Shown here one piece after another: positions 9,095 to 17,705 of a DNA stretch of 37,250 bases (positions are counted from its first letter, which is position 1; each line of letters opens with the position of its first letter). The translations under genes were made by a program, and so were the position numbers. Under the pieces are notes generated by a model. That model was not told the origin of the DNA, did not search any database, and was given only the letters and a program-made list of their open reading frames with translations. Source of the DNA: Novosphingobium album (ex Hu et al. 2023) (lineage in GTDB: Bacteria; Pseudomonadota; Alphaproteobacteria; Sphingomonadales; Sphingomonadaceae); contig NZ_JALHLE010000022.1 of assembly GCF_022832385.1 (NCBI RefSeq), positions 1 through 37,250 on the forward strand. Direction: 5' to 3'.

Positions 9095-9906
9095 TGGCTT
9101 GCTCCGTGGGCCCAGGGGAACATGCGGCGGCTCGTGAAGGTGAGCGTCGTGTCGATGACGATCGCAAGCACCGCGATCCAGGCAACGTAGGGCAGAATGA
9201 TGTCCATCGAGAGGTAGCGGCGCACCAGGAAGATGCGGTAGCCAAGCCCAACATCGGAGGCGATCGCCTCCGCCGAGATCAGAAACACCCATGCCGGGCC
9301 GAGCGCCAGACGCATCGCGTGGATCAGCCGCGGCATGGCCTGCGGCAGCGCCACCCGGATCATGACCTGCCAGCTGCTTGCACCAAGCGTTTGCGCCTTG
9401 ATGATCTGTTCTCTCGGCAAAGCGGTGACATGATCGGCGACATCGCGGATCATGACCGGTGCAATGCCGATCACGATGAGCCCGACCTTCGCGGTCTCGC
9501 CCAGACCCAGCGCAATGAACAGGATGGGCAGAAGGGCAATCGGCGGAATGACGGCGATACCCGTAACAAGCGGCCCGAAGGTTGCGCGCACCGGTGGAAG
9601 GATCCCCAGCGCCAGCCCCACGACGAGCGCCATGAGTGTCGCGATTCCGAGGCCGATCCCCAGCCTCTCGAGACTGGCCAGCGTATCCGCCCAGAAGATC
9701 AGTTGTCCCGAAAGCTTGTCCGGCTCGAAAATGAGCGCGGACATGCTCTCGACCATGGCCCCGGGCAGCGGCAGGATCTTGTCTGCGGGGTTCTCGGCAT
9801 GGCGCTGTGCCGCCATGACCAGATAGACCAGCACCAGAAGCAGGATCGGCAACGCACCCAGAAGCAGCCGGTTACTCCGGCCGACCTGACGATTCACCCA
9901 ACGCAT
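9091..9906 (-). CDS. ABC transporter permease (NitT/TauT type)
   Basis: The 271-residue inner-membrane protein has about six predicted transmembrane segments; the first is at about 14-32 (LLLGALPILLLVLVYLVMA). It has the EAA-like coupling motif LGASSWQVMIRVALPQAMPR at about 175-195, which contacts the ATPase. This matches the BPD_transp_1 family (SsuC/TauC relatives), which work as homodimers. The ATG at 9906 follows the lipoprotein receptor stop by 36 bases with a GGGG-type SD; its TGA overlaps the TTG of the ATPase. Part of the guanidine/urea module by position and shared direction. Confidence 0.9.
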   Translation of the reverse strand: MRWVNRQVGRSNRLLLGALPILLLVLVYLVMAAQRHAENPADKILPLPGAMVESMSALIFEPDKLSGQLIFWADTLASLERLGIGLGIATLMALVVGLALGILPPVRATFGPLVTGIAVIPPIALLPILFIALGLGETAKVGLIVIGIAPVMIRDVADHVTALPREQIIKAQTLGASSWQVMIRVALPQAMPRLIHAMRLALGPAWVFLISAEAIASDVGLGYRIFLVRRYLSMDIILPYVAWIAVLAIVIDTTLTFTSRRMFPWAHGASH

Positions 9907-9942
9907 TTTACAACCCCGATGAGACTGAACAGGGACGCGCGA

Positions 9943-11025
9943 TCAAAGCTTTCCGTCGGCCGCCATCTTCATGAAGCTGTCGTCGAAGCGCAGCGTCACA
10001 TTTTGCGTGTCTCCGAGCGTCTTTCCGCCCGGGAAGGACATGCCCACAGCGTCGGCGGACTTCGCCGCACCGAACAGCCCCTTGGAGAAACTGAAGTCAC
10101 GCACGCGCGTCATTGTCGTGATCAGCGCCGGATCGTCCGTCGCCGCAACCGCCTTGGCAGGATCGGCATAGAGATAGGTCGTGCTCAGCTGCCCATCGAA
10201 CGCCTCCGGCGTAGCACCGGCCAGCTTGGCCATCGCCGCACGGGCTTCCTTGCCCTTGGCATCCTGCTGCTGCATGAGCGCGGTCGTTTCGTACCAGATC
10301 CCGGCCAGAGCCTTGCCCAGGTTAGGGTTGGCCTTGAGAGTCTCGGTGTCGACCACGAGAAGGTCGAGGATCTCGCCGGGAATATCGGCGGAACTGAACA
10401 CCTCGTGCGCGCCCGGCAGATCCTTCATTGCGGAAAGCTGCGGGTTCCACGCCACTGCGGCAGTGACGTCGGGGCTGGCAAAGGCACCGACGATGTCCGC
10501 GTCCGCGGTGTTCACGGTCTTGACGTCGGTCAGCGACATGCCGACCGAGTTCAGCGCGCGAGCCAGCAGGTAATGCGAAACCGACAGTTCGACCAGATTG
10601 ATCGACCGGCCCTTGATCGCCTTGAGATCGTCGGAGCCCTTCAGCAGCACGCCGTCATTGCCGTTCGAATAGTCACCGACGATGATGGCACTGGTGTCCT
10701 TGCCGCCCGCGGCCGGGATCGTCAGTGCGTCCATGTTGGCGACCGTCACGCCGTCGAGCTTGCCGGCAGTGTACTGGTTCACCGATTCGACGTAGTCGTT
10801 CACCTGGACGATGTTGATCTTGAGCCCGTACTTGTCGGCCCACTTCTTCACGATGCCGGCCTGCTGGGCATATGGCCAGGGCATCCACCCGGCATAGATC
10901 GACCATCCAATGTTGAACTCGGTGCGCGGCGCCGGCGCTTCACCTGACGGCTTGGAGCAGGAAGCGGCAAACAGCGCCCCTGCCATCATTGCAGCGCTGG
11001 CCACTTTCCGGATGGATACGATCAT
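9943..11025 (-). CDS. ABC transporter substrate-binding lipoprotein
   Basis: A 360-residue periplasmic receptor with a lipoprotein signal: a basic start, a hydrophobic stretch and the lipobox LFAASC, giving lipid-anchored Cys23. The mature N-terminus has the FNIGWSIYAGWMPWPYA segment common to NMT1/TauA-like receptors found beside urea/guanidine carboxylase genes. I chose the ATG at 11025 because AAGGGGA lies 7 bases upstream and the signal peptide begins there. It is the first gene of the ABC operon and has its own predicted operator at 11086-11113. The aromatic-rich N-terminus could suit a small planar cation such as guanidinium, but the ligand is not determinable from sequence. Confidence 0.88.
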   Translation of the reverse strand: MIVSIRKVASAAMMAGALFAASCSKPSGEAPAPRTEFNIGWSIYAGWMPWPYAQQAGIVKKWADKYGLKINIVQVNDYVESVNQYTAGKLDGVTVANMDALTIPAAGGKDTSAIIVGDYSNGNDGVLLKGSDDLKAIKGRSINLVELSVSHYLLARALNSVGMSLTDVKTVNTADADIVGAFASPDVTAAVAWNPQLSAMKDLPGAHEVFSSADIPGEILDLLVVDTETLKANPNLGKALAGIWYETTALMQQQDAKGKEARAAMAKLAGATPEAFDGQLSTTYLYADPAKAVAATDDPALITTMTRVRDFSFSKGLFGAAKSADAVGMSFPGGKTLGDTQNVTLRFDDSFMKMAADGKL

Positions 11026-11085
11026 GACTCGGTCCCCTTTCGCAATGCAGCATTGCGTCATTTGCAGGGCTTGTCCATCTGAAAA

Positions 11086-11113
11086 TTATTACGCAAGAAA
11101 GATTGTGTAATAC
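11086..11113. promoter_or_regulatory. Predicted NikR-like operator 2 (ABC importer operon)
   Basis: TATTA (11087-11091), N16, TAATA (11108-11112), extended as TATTACGCAA/TTGTGTAATA with one mismatch in ten. It sits about 60-88 bases upstream of the receptor gene. On the minus strand it reads GTATTA-N16-TAATAA, a promoter-like pair, so repression by promoter occlusion is plausible. Confidence 0.6.
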
Positions 11114-11235
11114 CCTGACGCCATTGAGCGCGACGAATCATAAGGCTTGGCGGGCGAACGCCGCACGGAAGCCCATTAGTGCGGCTGACCGTACCGCTGC
11201 GCGGCTGGAATGCAGGAAACGGCAGCTGCACCCCG

Positions 11236-11745
11236 CTAGGCAGCGACTTCCCTGCTCTTCTGGCTCTTGCGAGGCTGCACGACGTCACCGTCATCCACAC
11301 CCTCCTGCTCATGAAGCGGCGGGAGCAACGCAGTCGTGGTGACAAGCTGAAGCTGTTGCACGCCACGAATGCCGCGCAACGAATCGCACAGCTCCTTCAG
11401 CCGCACGGCAGGCCCCTGCACCAGCAGCACTTCGAGCGACTGATCATCCTCAAGGAACACATGCTGGGACGAGATCACTTCCTTCAGATACTCGACCTGG
11501 CTTTCGGCCAGTTGCTGCCGCACACGACCCCGGTCGCCGCGGTAAACGATCGTAATCGTCCCCGCGAGCATCTCCTCGGGATGGGTCAGCGCTTCGTGTT
11601 CCGCCAGCGCATGGCGAATCAGTTCGGCAATAAGCTGCGATCGGGACGGCAGCCCGCGCTCCTCGACCATCACGTCCAGTTGACGGAACAGGTCCGCAGG
11701 GAGGCTCATGCTGAGCCTGGCGAGACTGGCGGGTTCGGTGCTCAT
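11236..11745 (-). CDS. NikR-like ribbon-helix-helix regulator 2
   Basis: A close paralogue of the regulator at 7820-8299: nearly identical ribbon-helix-helix (residues 8-52) and regulatory domain, but with a different, charged 25-residue tail. Total length is 169 residues. The E. coli NikR nickel ligands correspond to Val84, His95, Phe97 and Ser103, and the extra histidine next to the site in paralogue 1 (His100) is Asp here. The start at 11745 is set by GGGAG 5-7 bases upstream and by agreement with the paralogue. It lies 210 bases upstream of the ABC operon in the same direction, with operator 2 in the gap. Two regulators could form homo- or hetero-tetramers and respond to different ligands; this is inference. 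Confidence 0.85.
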   Translation of the reverse strand: MSTEPASLARLSMSLPADLFRQLDVMVEERGLPSRSQLIAELIRHALAEHEALTHPEEMLAGTITIVYRGDRGRVRQQLAESQVEYLKEVISSQHVFLEDDQSLEVLLVQGPAVRLKELCDSLRGIRGVQQLQLVTTTALLPPLHEQEGVDDGDVVQPRKSQKSREVAA

Positions 11746-11861
11746 TGGTCTCCCAACTATTGTCAAAGCCCTCTGTTGCAGCATTTTTGTCTGCACCTGC
11801 GGGGGGCCAACCCACCCTGCCCGCATCCAGGGCCGAAAATCAAGGATTTACCGCTCTAACA

Positions 11862-11889
11862 TTATTATCATGCACAACAATTGTAATAT
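11862..11889. promoter_or_regulatory. Predicted NikR-like operator 3 (nikR2)
   Basis: TATTA (11863-11867), N16, TAATA (11884-11888). It lies 117-144 bases upstream of the nikR2 start. Same arm sequence and spacing as operators 1 and 2; the extra symmetric bases are weaker here (TATTATCA/TTGTAATA). On the minus strand it reads ATATTA-N16-TAATAA. Confidence 0.5.
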
Positions 11890-12118
11890 TAAATTTCTGA
11901 GAGCAGAAAGGCTCCGCGCGCGCCGAGAATGCGAAGAACCCTTCTTGACCGGCCCCGTTACGAATCAGTGACACTCTGGCCACTCCCCCAGCGAAAAACG
12001 CGACGCACATAGCCAGCGCGAAGAACTGGCCTTGAGCACGCCGAGACGCAAAATCATCAAAAACCCTTGTTTTTACGGGCTTGTTTTAAGCTTGCGATGC
12101 GACTGGGACCACCCCGAA

Positions 12119-12146
12119 TTAATACTCTTGACGCAATCTGTAATAT
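12119..12146. promoter_or_regulatory. Predicted operator 4 before hydroxylase 1 (direct-repeat form)
   Basis: TAATA (12120-12124), N16, TAATA (12141-12145): the same half-site and 21-base period as operators 1-3, but arranged as a direct repeat (TTAATAC and GTAATAT). A TTGACG at 12128-12133 could be the -35 of the downstream gene, placing the element over its promoter. Weaker than operators 1 and 2 because the symmetry is not maintained. Confidence 0.4.
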
Positions 12147-12241
12147 CAATACCGTGTGTCAAGTCGCCGGTCAGAGCGATGTCATACGGGAGAGAAAATC
12201 TGAAACATTGGGCCGCATGCGGCTCGATAGGGAGATTTTCG

Positions 12242-13228
12242 ATGGTGCAATCGCCGGCCTGCAATCCCGATCTCTCCGGTGACGAGAAGTCGTTCGCCGA
12301 CGTCGCCGGGCAATCCGGCATGACGCACGACGTCAAGGCTGGCCGGGCTAGGAAGCTTCTCGTGGATCTTCTGCCGCCTGCGACCGTTGCAGTGGTCGTG
12401 TTGTTCTGGATGTTCGGTCCCAAGGCGTGGGTCGACAGCCCGTGGAGCCTCGTCATATCCGGCGTTGTCACAAGTGCATTTCTGCAGGCGCTGGAATTCC
12501 TGTTCGAGCGCCACGCCGGCTGGCGCATGAACTGGCGCGAATTTGCCACAGACCTGTTCTATGTAATCCTGAGCTACACGGCCATTTCGTGGGTCACGAA
12601 CGCGCTCGCGGAAGAACCTCTGGCAGCGGCAAAGGAATCGCTTGGCATCACCACGGACTGGGCGATGCATATGCCTTTCCTGCTGCAAGTGGCCCTGGTG
12701 ATCTTCCTGATCGAGTTCGGCCAGTACTGGATGCACAGACTGATGCACAACTCGCATCCGTTCTGGCTGACGCACGCACCGCATCACCACATCACCCAGC
12801 TGAATGCGATGAAGGGCTACGTCGGCAATCCCATCGAACTGTTCCTGATCAGCCTCAGCGTGGTCGGCCTGTTCGACTTGTCACAGACCGCAGTATTCTG
12901 CGCATTGAATGTTCTGGGCGTCATATCCGGTTATGCTCACGCTAACGTGCGCTCCGATCCGCCGCTGTTCTACTCTTTCTTCTTCACCACGATCCGGCAC
13001 CACAGCCTGCATCATTCGGTGGATTATGAATCGACCCGCTGCAACTACGCGAACTCGCTGATCGTCATCGATCGCGCGCTCGGGACGTATCGCGAAGGTG
13101 AATCGGCAATCGTTGGGCAAGACCAGCGCAAGCGCCTGTCCATCTGGGAGCAGTTCCTGTTCCCGTTTCAATCAACCATCGACCGCATAAGCGCAAAACG
13201 CAACCAACGGGGGTCCACGGCCCACTGA
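12242..13228 (+). CDS. Membrane diiron hydroxylase 1 (sterol desaturase/fatty acid hydroxylase superfamily)
   Basis: The 328-residue integral membrane oxygenase has the histidine clusters that bind two irons: His165/His169 (HRLMH), His178/His181/His182 (HAPHHH) and His253/His254, His257/His258 (HHSLHH), followed by SVDYE. Hydrophobic segments lie at about 45-60, 68-88, 104-120 and 145-162. Starts further upstream are possible, but GGGAG lies 7 bases before the ATG at 12242 and the predicted promoter/operator lies at about 12119-12155, so this start fits best. The superfamily hydroxylates C-H bonds of lipids, sterols and alkyl chains; the substrate here is unknown. It is related to the protein at 18481-19464 on the far side of the TonB-dependent receptor gene, and both have the repeated TAATA element upstream. 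Confidence 0.87.
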   Translation: MVQSPACNPDLSGDEKSFADVAGQSGMTHDVKAGRARKLLVDLLPPATVAVVVLFWMFGPKAWVDSPWSLVISGVVTSAFLQALEFLFERHAGWRMNWREFATDLFYVILSYTAISWVTNALAEEPLAAAKESLGITTDWAMHMPFLLQVALVIFLIEFGQYWMHRLMHNSHPFWLTHAPHHHITQLNAMKGYVGNPIELFLISLSVVGLFDLSQTAVFCALNVLGVISGYAHANVRSDPPLFYSFFFTTIRHHSLHHSVDYESTRCNYANSLIVIDRALGTYREGESAIVGQDQRKRLSIWEQFLFPFQSTIDRISAKRNQRGSTAH

Positions 13229-13431
13229 CCATCGAAGCATGGCGCCGGCGCAATCAGTCACAAGCCGACGCCAGACTTCGGGAAATACAAGCAGCAGGCG
13301 CGCCAGCCCGGGGACCGGCCCAGCACCGGTGGGATGACGCGCAGAGTTCTCAATGCAGTGATTTAGCTCAGGTTCTGGCGCAACGAAGTCAGGGCACGGG
13401 TGAACTTTGTCCAGATAACAGGGGTTAGCAA

Positions 13432-15825
13432 ATGACATATCGCGCAACACTCAGGGCAGGTCTTCTTTCGGCCACCTTCTTCTCCAGCGTCGCACTCGCT
13501 ATGCCTGCTCTGGCCGCCGATGCGGCAGATGCGGTTGACGCCGACGCCGGTTACGACGACGGGGCCATCATCGTTTCAGCGACCCGCCGCAACACCACGC
13601 TCATCGAAACGCCGATCAACATTTCCGCAATCGGCTCGGACGAACTGTCGCACGAACGCCTTGACGACATGCGCGATCTGAGCGCCTTCACCCCCGGCCT
13701 GACCGTCGCCGACAACGGCCCGCGGTCTTCCGGCACCGTCGTCATGCGCGGTCTCTCGGCCGACGACACCGCTGCCGGCGGCGGCGACAACAGCAACAGC
13801 GCCATCGGCATGTATCTCGGCGACGTGCCGATGTACTACGACTTCAAGCTGATCGACATGAGCCGCGTCGAAGTGCTGCTCGGGCCGCAGGGAACGCTCT
13901 ATGGTCTCGGCACCCTTGCCGGCGCGATGCGCTACATTCCCAACCGTCCCGACCCGACGAAGTTCTCGGTCGAAGCCAGTGGCCGCGTCTTCGACATGGC
14001 CCACTCCAGCGACGTCGGCTATTCCGGCTATGCCACGCTGAACATTCCCCTGGCCGAGAAGATCGCGTTCCGCACCACCACGGGTTACTATTCGACCCCG
14101 GGCTTCATTGACTATCCCTATCTCCTGCAGACGCCGAGCGTCTCGCTGCCGCAGCCGGGCGGCGTCGACAATCCGCTGGGCACCGATCAGGACAAGGCCG
14201 ACAACTTCAAATCCGCCAAGGACGTGAACTACGATCACACCTTCACGTCGCGTAACCAGCTGGGCTTCGTCGATGACGACTTCCAGGTCTACGTGACCTA
14301 CGCCTACCAGAAGACCAAGACGGGCGGCCGCCAGGCCACTGGCGGCGGTGTGGTCGGCGAAGGCAAGTATCAGGCCCCCTGGCGCTACCTTGAACCCGCC
14401 ACGCGCGAAGGTCAGCTGCTCTCGCTCGAAGCCACCGGCAACGTGGGCGACTTCATGGATGTCGTCTTCGTCTCGGCGTACACCCAGCGCAAGACCTCGT
14501 ACCGTGGCGACAACACCGACCTGCTGCTCGACCTCGACTACGACTATGAACTGTTCCCGGCTTTCTCGAGCTACAACCAGTCGCATCAGAAGGAACACGA
14601 ATTCACCAACGAAGTACGCCTGGTCTCCACGTTCGAGAGCCCGCTCAGCTTCGTGGCCGGTGCGTTCTGGAACCGCCAGAAATACGCTTCGAACTACGAC
14701 GAATACACGCCCGGCTTCGGCGCCTGGGCCCTGGTGAACTGGGGCGTCGACATCGGCACCGAAGACCACGAATACTCGTCCTACGTCCGCACCAAGACCG
14801 ACGAAAAAGGCCTCTACGGCGAAGCGACATGGCACTTCACGGATGACCTGCAGGTCACCGGCGGCCTGCGCTACTACAAGTACACCGCCGACATCGACGG
14901 TGGCAGCTACCTGCCTTACTGGCAGAGCACTTACCGCTCGCGCTCGGGTTCCACTTCGGACGACGGCCTTGTCTACAAGGTCAATGCTTCGTGGAATGTC
15001 ACTCCCGACTTCATGGTCTACGGTACCTACTCGACCGGTTACCGCATTGGCGGCGTGAACCGCGTAGCGCCCTGCGTGCTGCCACTCGACACCACGAAAC
15101 AGAATCTCTGCGCCCTTCCCAACGAACTTTCCTACGGTCCGGACAAGGTGAAGAATGCGGAAATCGGCATTCGTGGACAACTGTTCGACAAGAAGCTGTC
15201 GTTCAGCCTGTCGGCCTACCACGTCGACTGGAACGGCATCCAGCTTTCGGGCCAGACCGTGAACGGCGCCATCGGCATCACCGTGAACGGCGGCAAGGCG
15301 GTCTCGAAGGGCATCGACTTCTCGTTCAACGCCAATCCGTTCCCCGGCTTCAACCTGCGCGGCAACTATTCGTACATGGATGCGCACCTGACCCAGGCCG
15401 TGCCTCAGCTGCTCTCCGTGGCGGGAGGCGATCTCGTCGATGTCTATGCTGGCGATCGCCTGCCGGGCTCGACCAAGAATTCCGGCGCACTGGGTGCGAC
15501 CTACGAATTCCCGGTCGGCCTGAACTCGATCATCATGGGCTGGACGGCCACCTACATGGGCGGCATCTACACCCGCACGGGCCTGCGTGGCGGCGGCGAA
15601 CGCCTGCCGTCCTACGTGATGCACCGCGCCACGGTGACCTACAAGGCCGAGAGCTACGAAGTGTCGCTCTTCGCGAACAACGTGTTCGACAAGTACGCGA
15701 TCACCGGTGTCAGCAACGACCTGACCCGTTACGGTCTCGTCAACGACGGTGTCATCTCGCGCTACTACGCACAGAGCGTCGCCACGCCGCGCGTGATCGG
15801 TCTGGAAGCACGCATCAAGTACTAA
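13432..15825 (+). CDS. TonB-dependent outer-membrane receptor
   Basis: The 797-residue protein has a signal peptide (1-28, ending P-A-L-A), a likely TonB box (GAIIVSAT at about 43-50), a plug domain (about 55-165, with VVMRGLSADD and VLLGPQGTLYG) and a 22-strand-type barrel to the end. The C-terminus is the aromatic-ended beta-strand expected for BAM insertion (ARIKY). SD AGGGG lies about 7 bases before the ATG. It imports an unidentified substrate with energy from TonB/ExbBD. Sphingomonads carry many such receptors, and ones next to TPR-sulfotransferase genes are common. It lies between two membrane hydroxylase genes, hinting at a lipophilic or bulky substrate. I found no TATTA-N16-TAATA element in its 203-base upstream gap. 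A terminator follows at 15861. Confidence 0.92.
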   Translation: MTYRATLRAGLLSATFFSSVALAMPALAADAADAVDADAGYDDGAIIVSATRRNTTLIETPINISAIGSDELSHERLDDMRDLSAFTPGLTVADNGPRSSGTVVMRGLSADDTAAGGGDNSNSAIGMYLGDVPMYYDFKLIDMSRVEVLLGPQGTLYGLGTLAGAMRYIPNRPDPTKFSVEASGRVFDMAHSSDVGYSGYATLNIPLAEKIAFRTTTGYYSTPGFIDYPYLLQTPSVSLPQPGGVDNPLGTDQDKADNFKSAKDVNYDHTFTSRNQLGFVDDDFQVYVTYAYQKTKTGGRQATGGGVVGEGKYQAPWRYLEPATREGQLLSLEATGNVGDFMDVVFVSAYTQRKTSYRGDNTDLLLDLDYDYELFPAFSSYNQSHQKEHEFTNEVRLVSTFESPLSFVAGAFWNRQKYASNYDEYTPGFGAWALVNWGVDIGTEDHEYSSYVRTKTDEKGLYGEATWHFTDDLQVTGGLRYYKYTADIDGGSYLPYWQSTYRSRSGSTSDDGLVYKVNASWNVTPDFMVYGTYSTGYRIGGVNRVAPCVLPLDTTKQNLCALPNELSYGPDKVKNAEIGIRGQLFDKKLSFSLSAYHVDWNGIQLSGQTVNGAIGITVNGGKAVSKGIDFSFNANPFPGFNLRGNYSYMDAHLTQAVPQLLSVAGGDLVDVYAGDRLPGSTKNSGALGATYEFPVGLNSIIMGWTATYMGGIYTRTGLRGGGERLPSYVMHRATVTYKAESYEVSLFANNVFDKYAITGVSNDLTRYGLVNDGVISRYYAQSVATPRVIGLEARIKY

Positions 15826-15860
15826 GGGCTCTGCGGGTCGCACCCAGTTGCCAACGCTGG

Positions 15861-15895
15861 AAGGGCGGCATCGCACAAGCGGTGCCGCCCTTTTC
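15861..15895 (+). terminator. Rho-independent terminator after the TonB-dependent receptor
   Basis: A 10-bp stem (AAGGGCGGCA at 15861-15870 with TGCCGCCCTT at 15883-15892), a 12-base loop and a short T-run. It lies 36 bases after the receptor stop. The convergent sulfotransferase gene ends at 15943, so the hairpin may serve both directions, though a T-run is clear only for the plus strand. Confidence 0.75.
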
Positions 15896-15942
15896 ACGTC
15901 CTAGCCGAGTCCGGCGGCAGTGCCGGGGCATGATGGCCGCTT

Positions 15943-17529
15943 TCAGTCTACGGGAATGCCTTCAGCCTCGAAGAACGCGCGGACGCCAGCCATGCCGTCC
16001 TCATGCGTCTTCCAGCGGCCAATGCCCTCACTGTTGAGCTTGCGCCGGACCTGCGCGGCACTTGGTGTCGCCACCGCCGCCCGGTTCTCGTGAAACGCCA
16101 GACAGGCCGGATCCCAGAACAGACCGCAATGATCCAGCAGGCGGCGCGTCTCGGTTTCCTGATCGTGCACCAGCGCCTCGTAGCCAAGCTGCAGCACACG
16201 CCCCGGGCACAGCCGCTCCCACAACGCCATCAGCCCGTCGAACCGCTGGTAGTACCGGGCCGTGTCCATCAGGTCGTAGGAATAGGCATAGTAGGCGGAC
16301 TGGCTGGCGAACAGGTTCTTGTAGTTGCTCCAGACCGTGTCCATCGGATTGCGGCGCAGGCACACGATCCGGGCATGAGGCAAGGAGCGGACAATGTGGC
16401 CGATATAGAGAAAGTTGGCCGGCAGCTTGTCGACGAACCGTGGCGTACCCTTGGGCCGCTGGTGGTCTGCACGGGCCATATAGGCATCGCCGATAGCCGT
16501 GGGGTCGACACCGCCGCTTGCCGCAATGGTCTCGGGGTCGATGACCACGCGCGAGGCTGTGCCCGCCATCTGCTTGACCGCCAGCGGCATGGCCTGCAGT
16601 TCCCCCGCCGAAGCTACCTCGGGATGAGAGGACAGGATGCGGTCGACCAGCGTCGTGCCGGTCCGGGGCATCCCCACCACGAAGATCGGTGCGGCATCGG
16701 GATTGCCGGTCCCTGAAGCGAGTGTCTCCAGCCTCTTGCCGTACAGCGCCTCGATCGCATCGAATATCGCCGCGTCATGCCTGAAGTCGTAGCGGATTGC
16801 GCGCTTGTGAGCGGCGTTGGCAGTGGAGAGATGATGAAAGGCGTCGTCCGCCTCGCCGATGTCTTCCAGTTCCTTGGCAAGCGCATAGCGGATGCGCAGC
16901 GCATCCTCCGGCCGTTCCGCCGCGGCAAGCGCTGTCTGGAGCCTCGACACATGATTGGCCTGCATGGTCTGGCGGGCCAGGATGGCCAATGCATAGTGCG
17001 CACGGGCATTGCCGGTATCCGCGGCGAGGATCGCCTCGTAGTGCGCGCGGGCTTCGTCAACCTTCGCTGTAAAGCCGCTGGCCGCAGCCAGATTATAGCG
17101 GTATTCCAGATTGTCCGGCTCCAGGGCGACTGCCGCCTCGAAAGGCGCGAGCGAAGCCACGTGATCGCCCAGGCGGGTCAGCACGCACCCGATGGTATCG
17201 AGCGTCAGTGCATCGCCCGGTTGCAGCGCCATGGCCCGATGTGCAGCATCCGCAGCCTCCCCTTCCCGGCGGAGCAATATCAGGAGCTTTGCGAGCTGTG
17301 CCAGGTATTCCGCCTGAGGCCCGCGTTCGACCGCCGCCCTGATCAGCGGAACCGCCTTGGCGATCTGGCCCGCCTCCGCCGCGGCCATCCCCAGCAGAAA
17401 GTATCCGGCGGGCTGGTCGGGACAGCTCTCGGCAAGCGCTTTTGCCGCAGCGGCAGCAGCCGGCAGATCGCCCCGTTTCAGCGCCCCCCTCGCCTGCGCT
17501 TCCAGCGTCACGCCGTACTCACGATACAA
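15943..17529 (-). CDS. TPR repeat-containing sulfotransferase
   Basis: The 528-residue two-part protein has tetratricopeptide repeats over about 1-245 and a PAPS-dependent sulfotransferase domain from about 280 to the end. The 5'-phosphosulfate loop is at 283-295 (FVVGMPRTGTTLV). A 3'-phosphate-binding type segment follows around IVCLRRNPMDTVWSNY. Sulfotransferases of this type sit beside TonB-dependent receptor genes in many sphingomonads; the acceptor is unknown. The start is uncertain. The longest frame starts at a TTG (17529) with no good SD; the family-like sequence YREYGVTLEAQARGAL begins right there, and an alternative GTG lies seven codons in. No signal peptide, so probably cytoplasmic. 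Confidence 0.85.
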   Translation of the reverse strand: MYREYGVTLEAQARGALKRGDLPAAAAAAKALAESCPDQPAGYFLLGMAAAEAGQIAKAVPLIRAAVERGPQAEYLAQLAKLLILLRREGEAADAAHRAMALQPGDALTLDTIGCVLTRLGDHVASLAPFEAAVALEPDNLEYRYNLAAASGFTAKVDEARAHYEAILAADTGNARAHYALAILARQTMQANHVSRLQTALAAAERPEDALRIRYALAKELEDIGEADDAFHHLSTANAAHKRAIRYDFRHDAAIFDAIEALYGKRLETLASGTGNPDAAPIFVVGMPRTGTTLVDRILSSHPEVASAGELQAMPLAVKQMAGTASRVVIDPETIAASGGVDPTAIGDAYMARADHQRPKGTPRFVDKLPANFLYIGHIVRSLPHARIVCLRRNPMDTVWSNYKNLFASQSAYYAYSYDLMDTARYYQRFDGLMALWERLCPGRVLQLGYEALVHDQETETRRLLDHCGLFWDPACLAFHENRAAVATPSAAQVRRKLNSEGIGRWKTHEDGMAGVRAFFEAEGIPVD

Positions 17530-17705
17530 CGGATCATATGCCCAATTCCGCGACGCCCAAAATTACCGAAGGCTCCTTCATGTCCCCGATCGAGACCAAA
17601 TACCACCCTCAGCCCTGCACCCCGTCAACACCGGTAGCGGGTTCAGACCCTTAGCCCCCTCACCCGCTTCAACCTGATGGAGCAATGAGTACCACTCTGC
17701 TGAGA

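Larger units (their letters stand above)
11746..12241. other. Divergent intergenic region between nikR2 and hydroxylase 1
   Basis: About 500 bases without a convincing gene, lying between a leftward and a rightward gene. It contains an AT-rich island (about 11845-11900) with operator 3 and a second AT-rich patch (about 12115-12155) with operator 4 and a possible -35 TTGACG. A frame continuous with the hydroxylase gene runs back to 12032, but it contains the operator/promoter and shows no family similarity. Confidence 0.6.

Noticed and set aside
11026..11235. A guanidine-I (ykkC) riboswitch before the ABC operon or elsewhere in region 1
   Set aside because: I looked on the minus strand for the conserved CTAGGGTTCCG-like and ACACGGCGGG-like segments and saw none; a covariance-model search would be decisive.
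13576..15897. Very long open frame antisense to the TonB-dependent receptor gene (773 codons), and similar long frames opposite the carboxylase (2795-4606) and spoT (25991-28072)
   Set aside because: They arise from high GC and codon bias of the real genes. The translations are low-complexity and Arg/His/Val-rich, with no family match.
17538..17654. A 38-codon frame divergent from the sulfotransferase gene
   Set aside because: No good SD, no recognisable similarity, Pro/Thr-rich random-looking sequence; it may also overlap the true 5' end of the sulfotransferase transcript.
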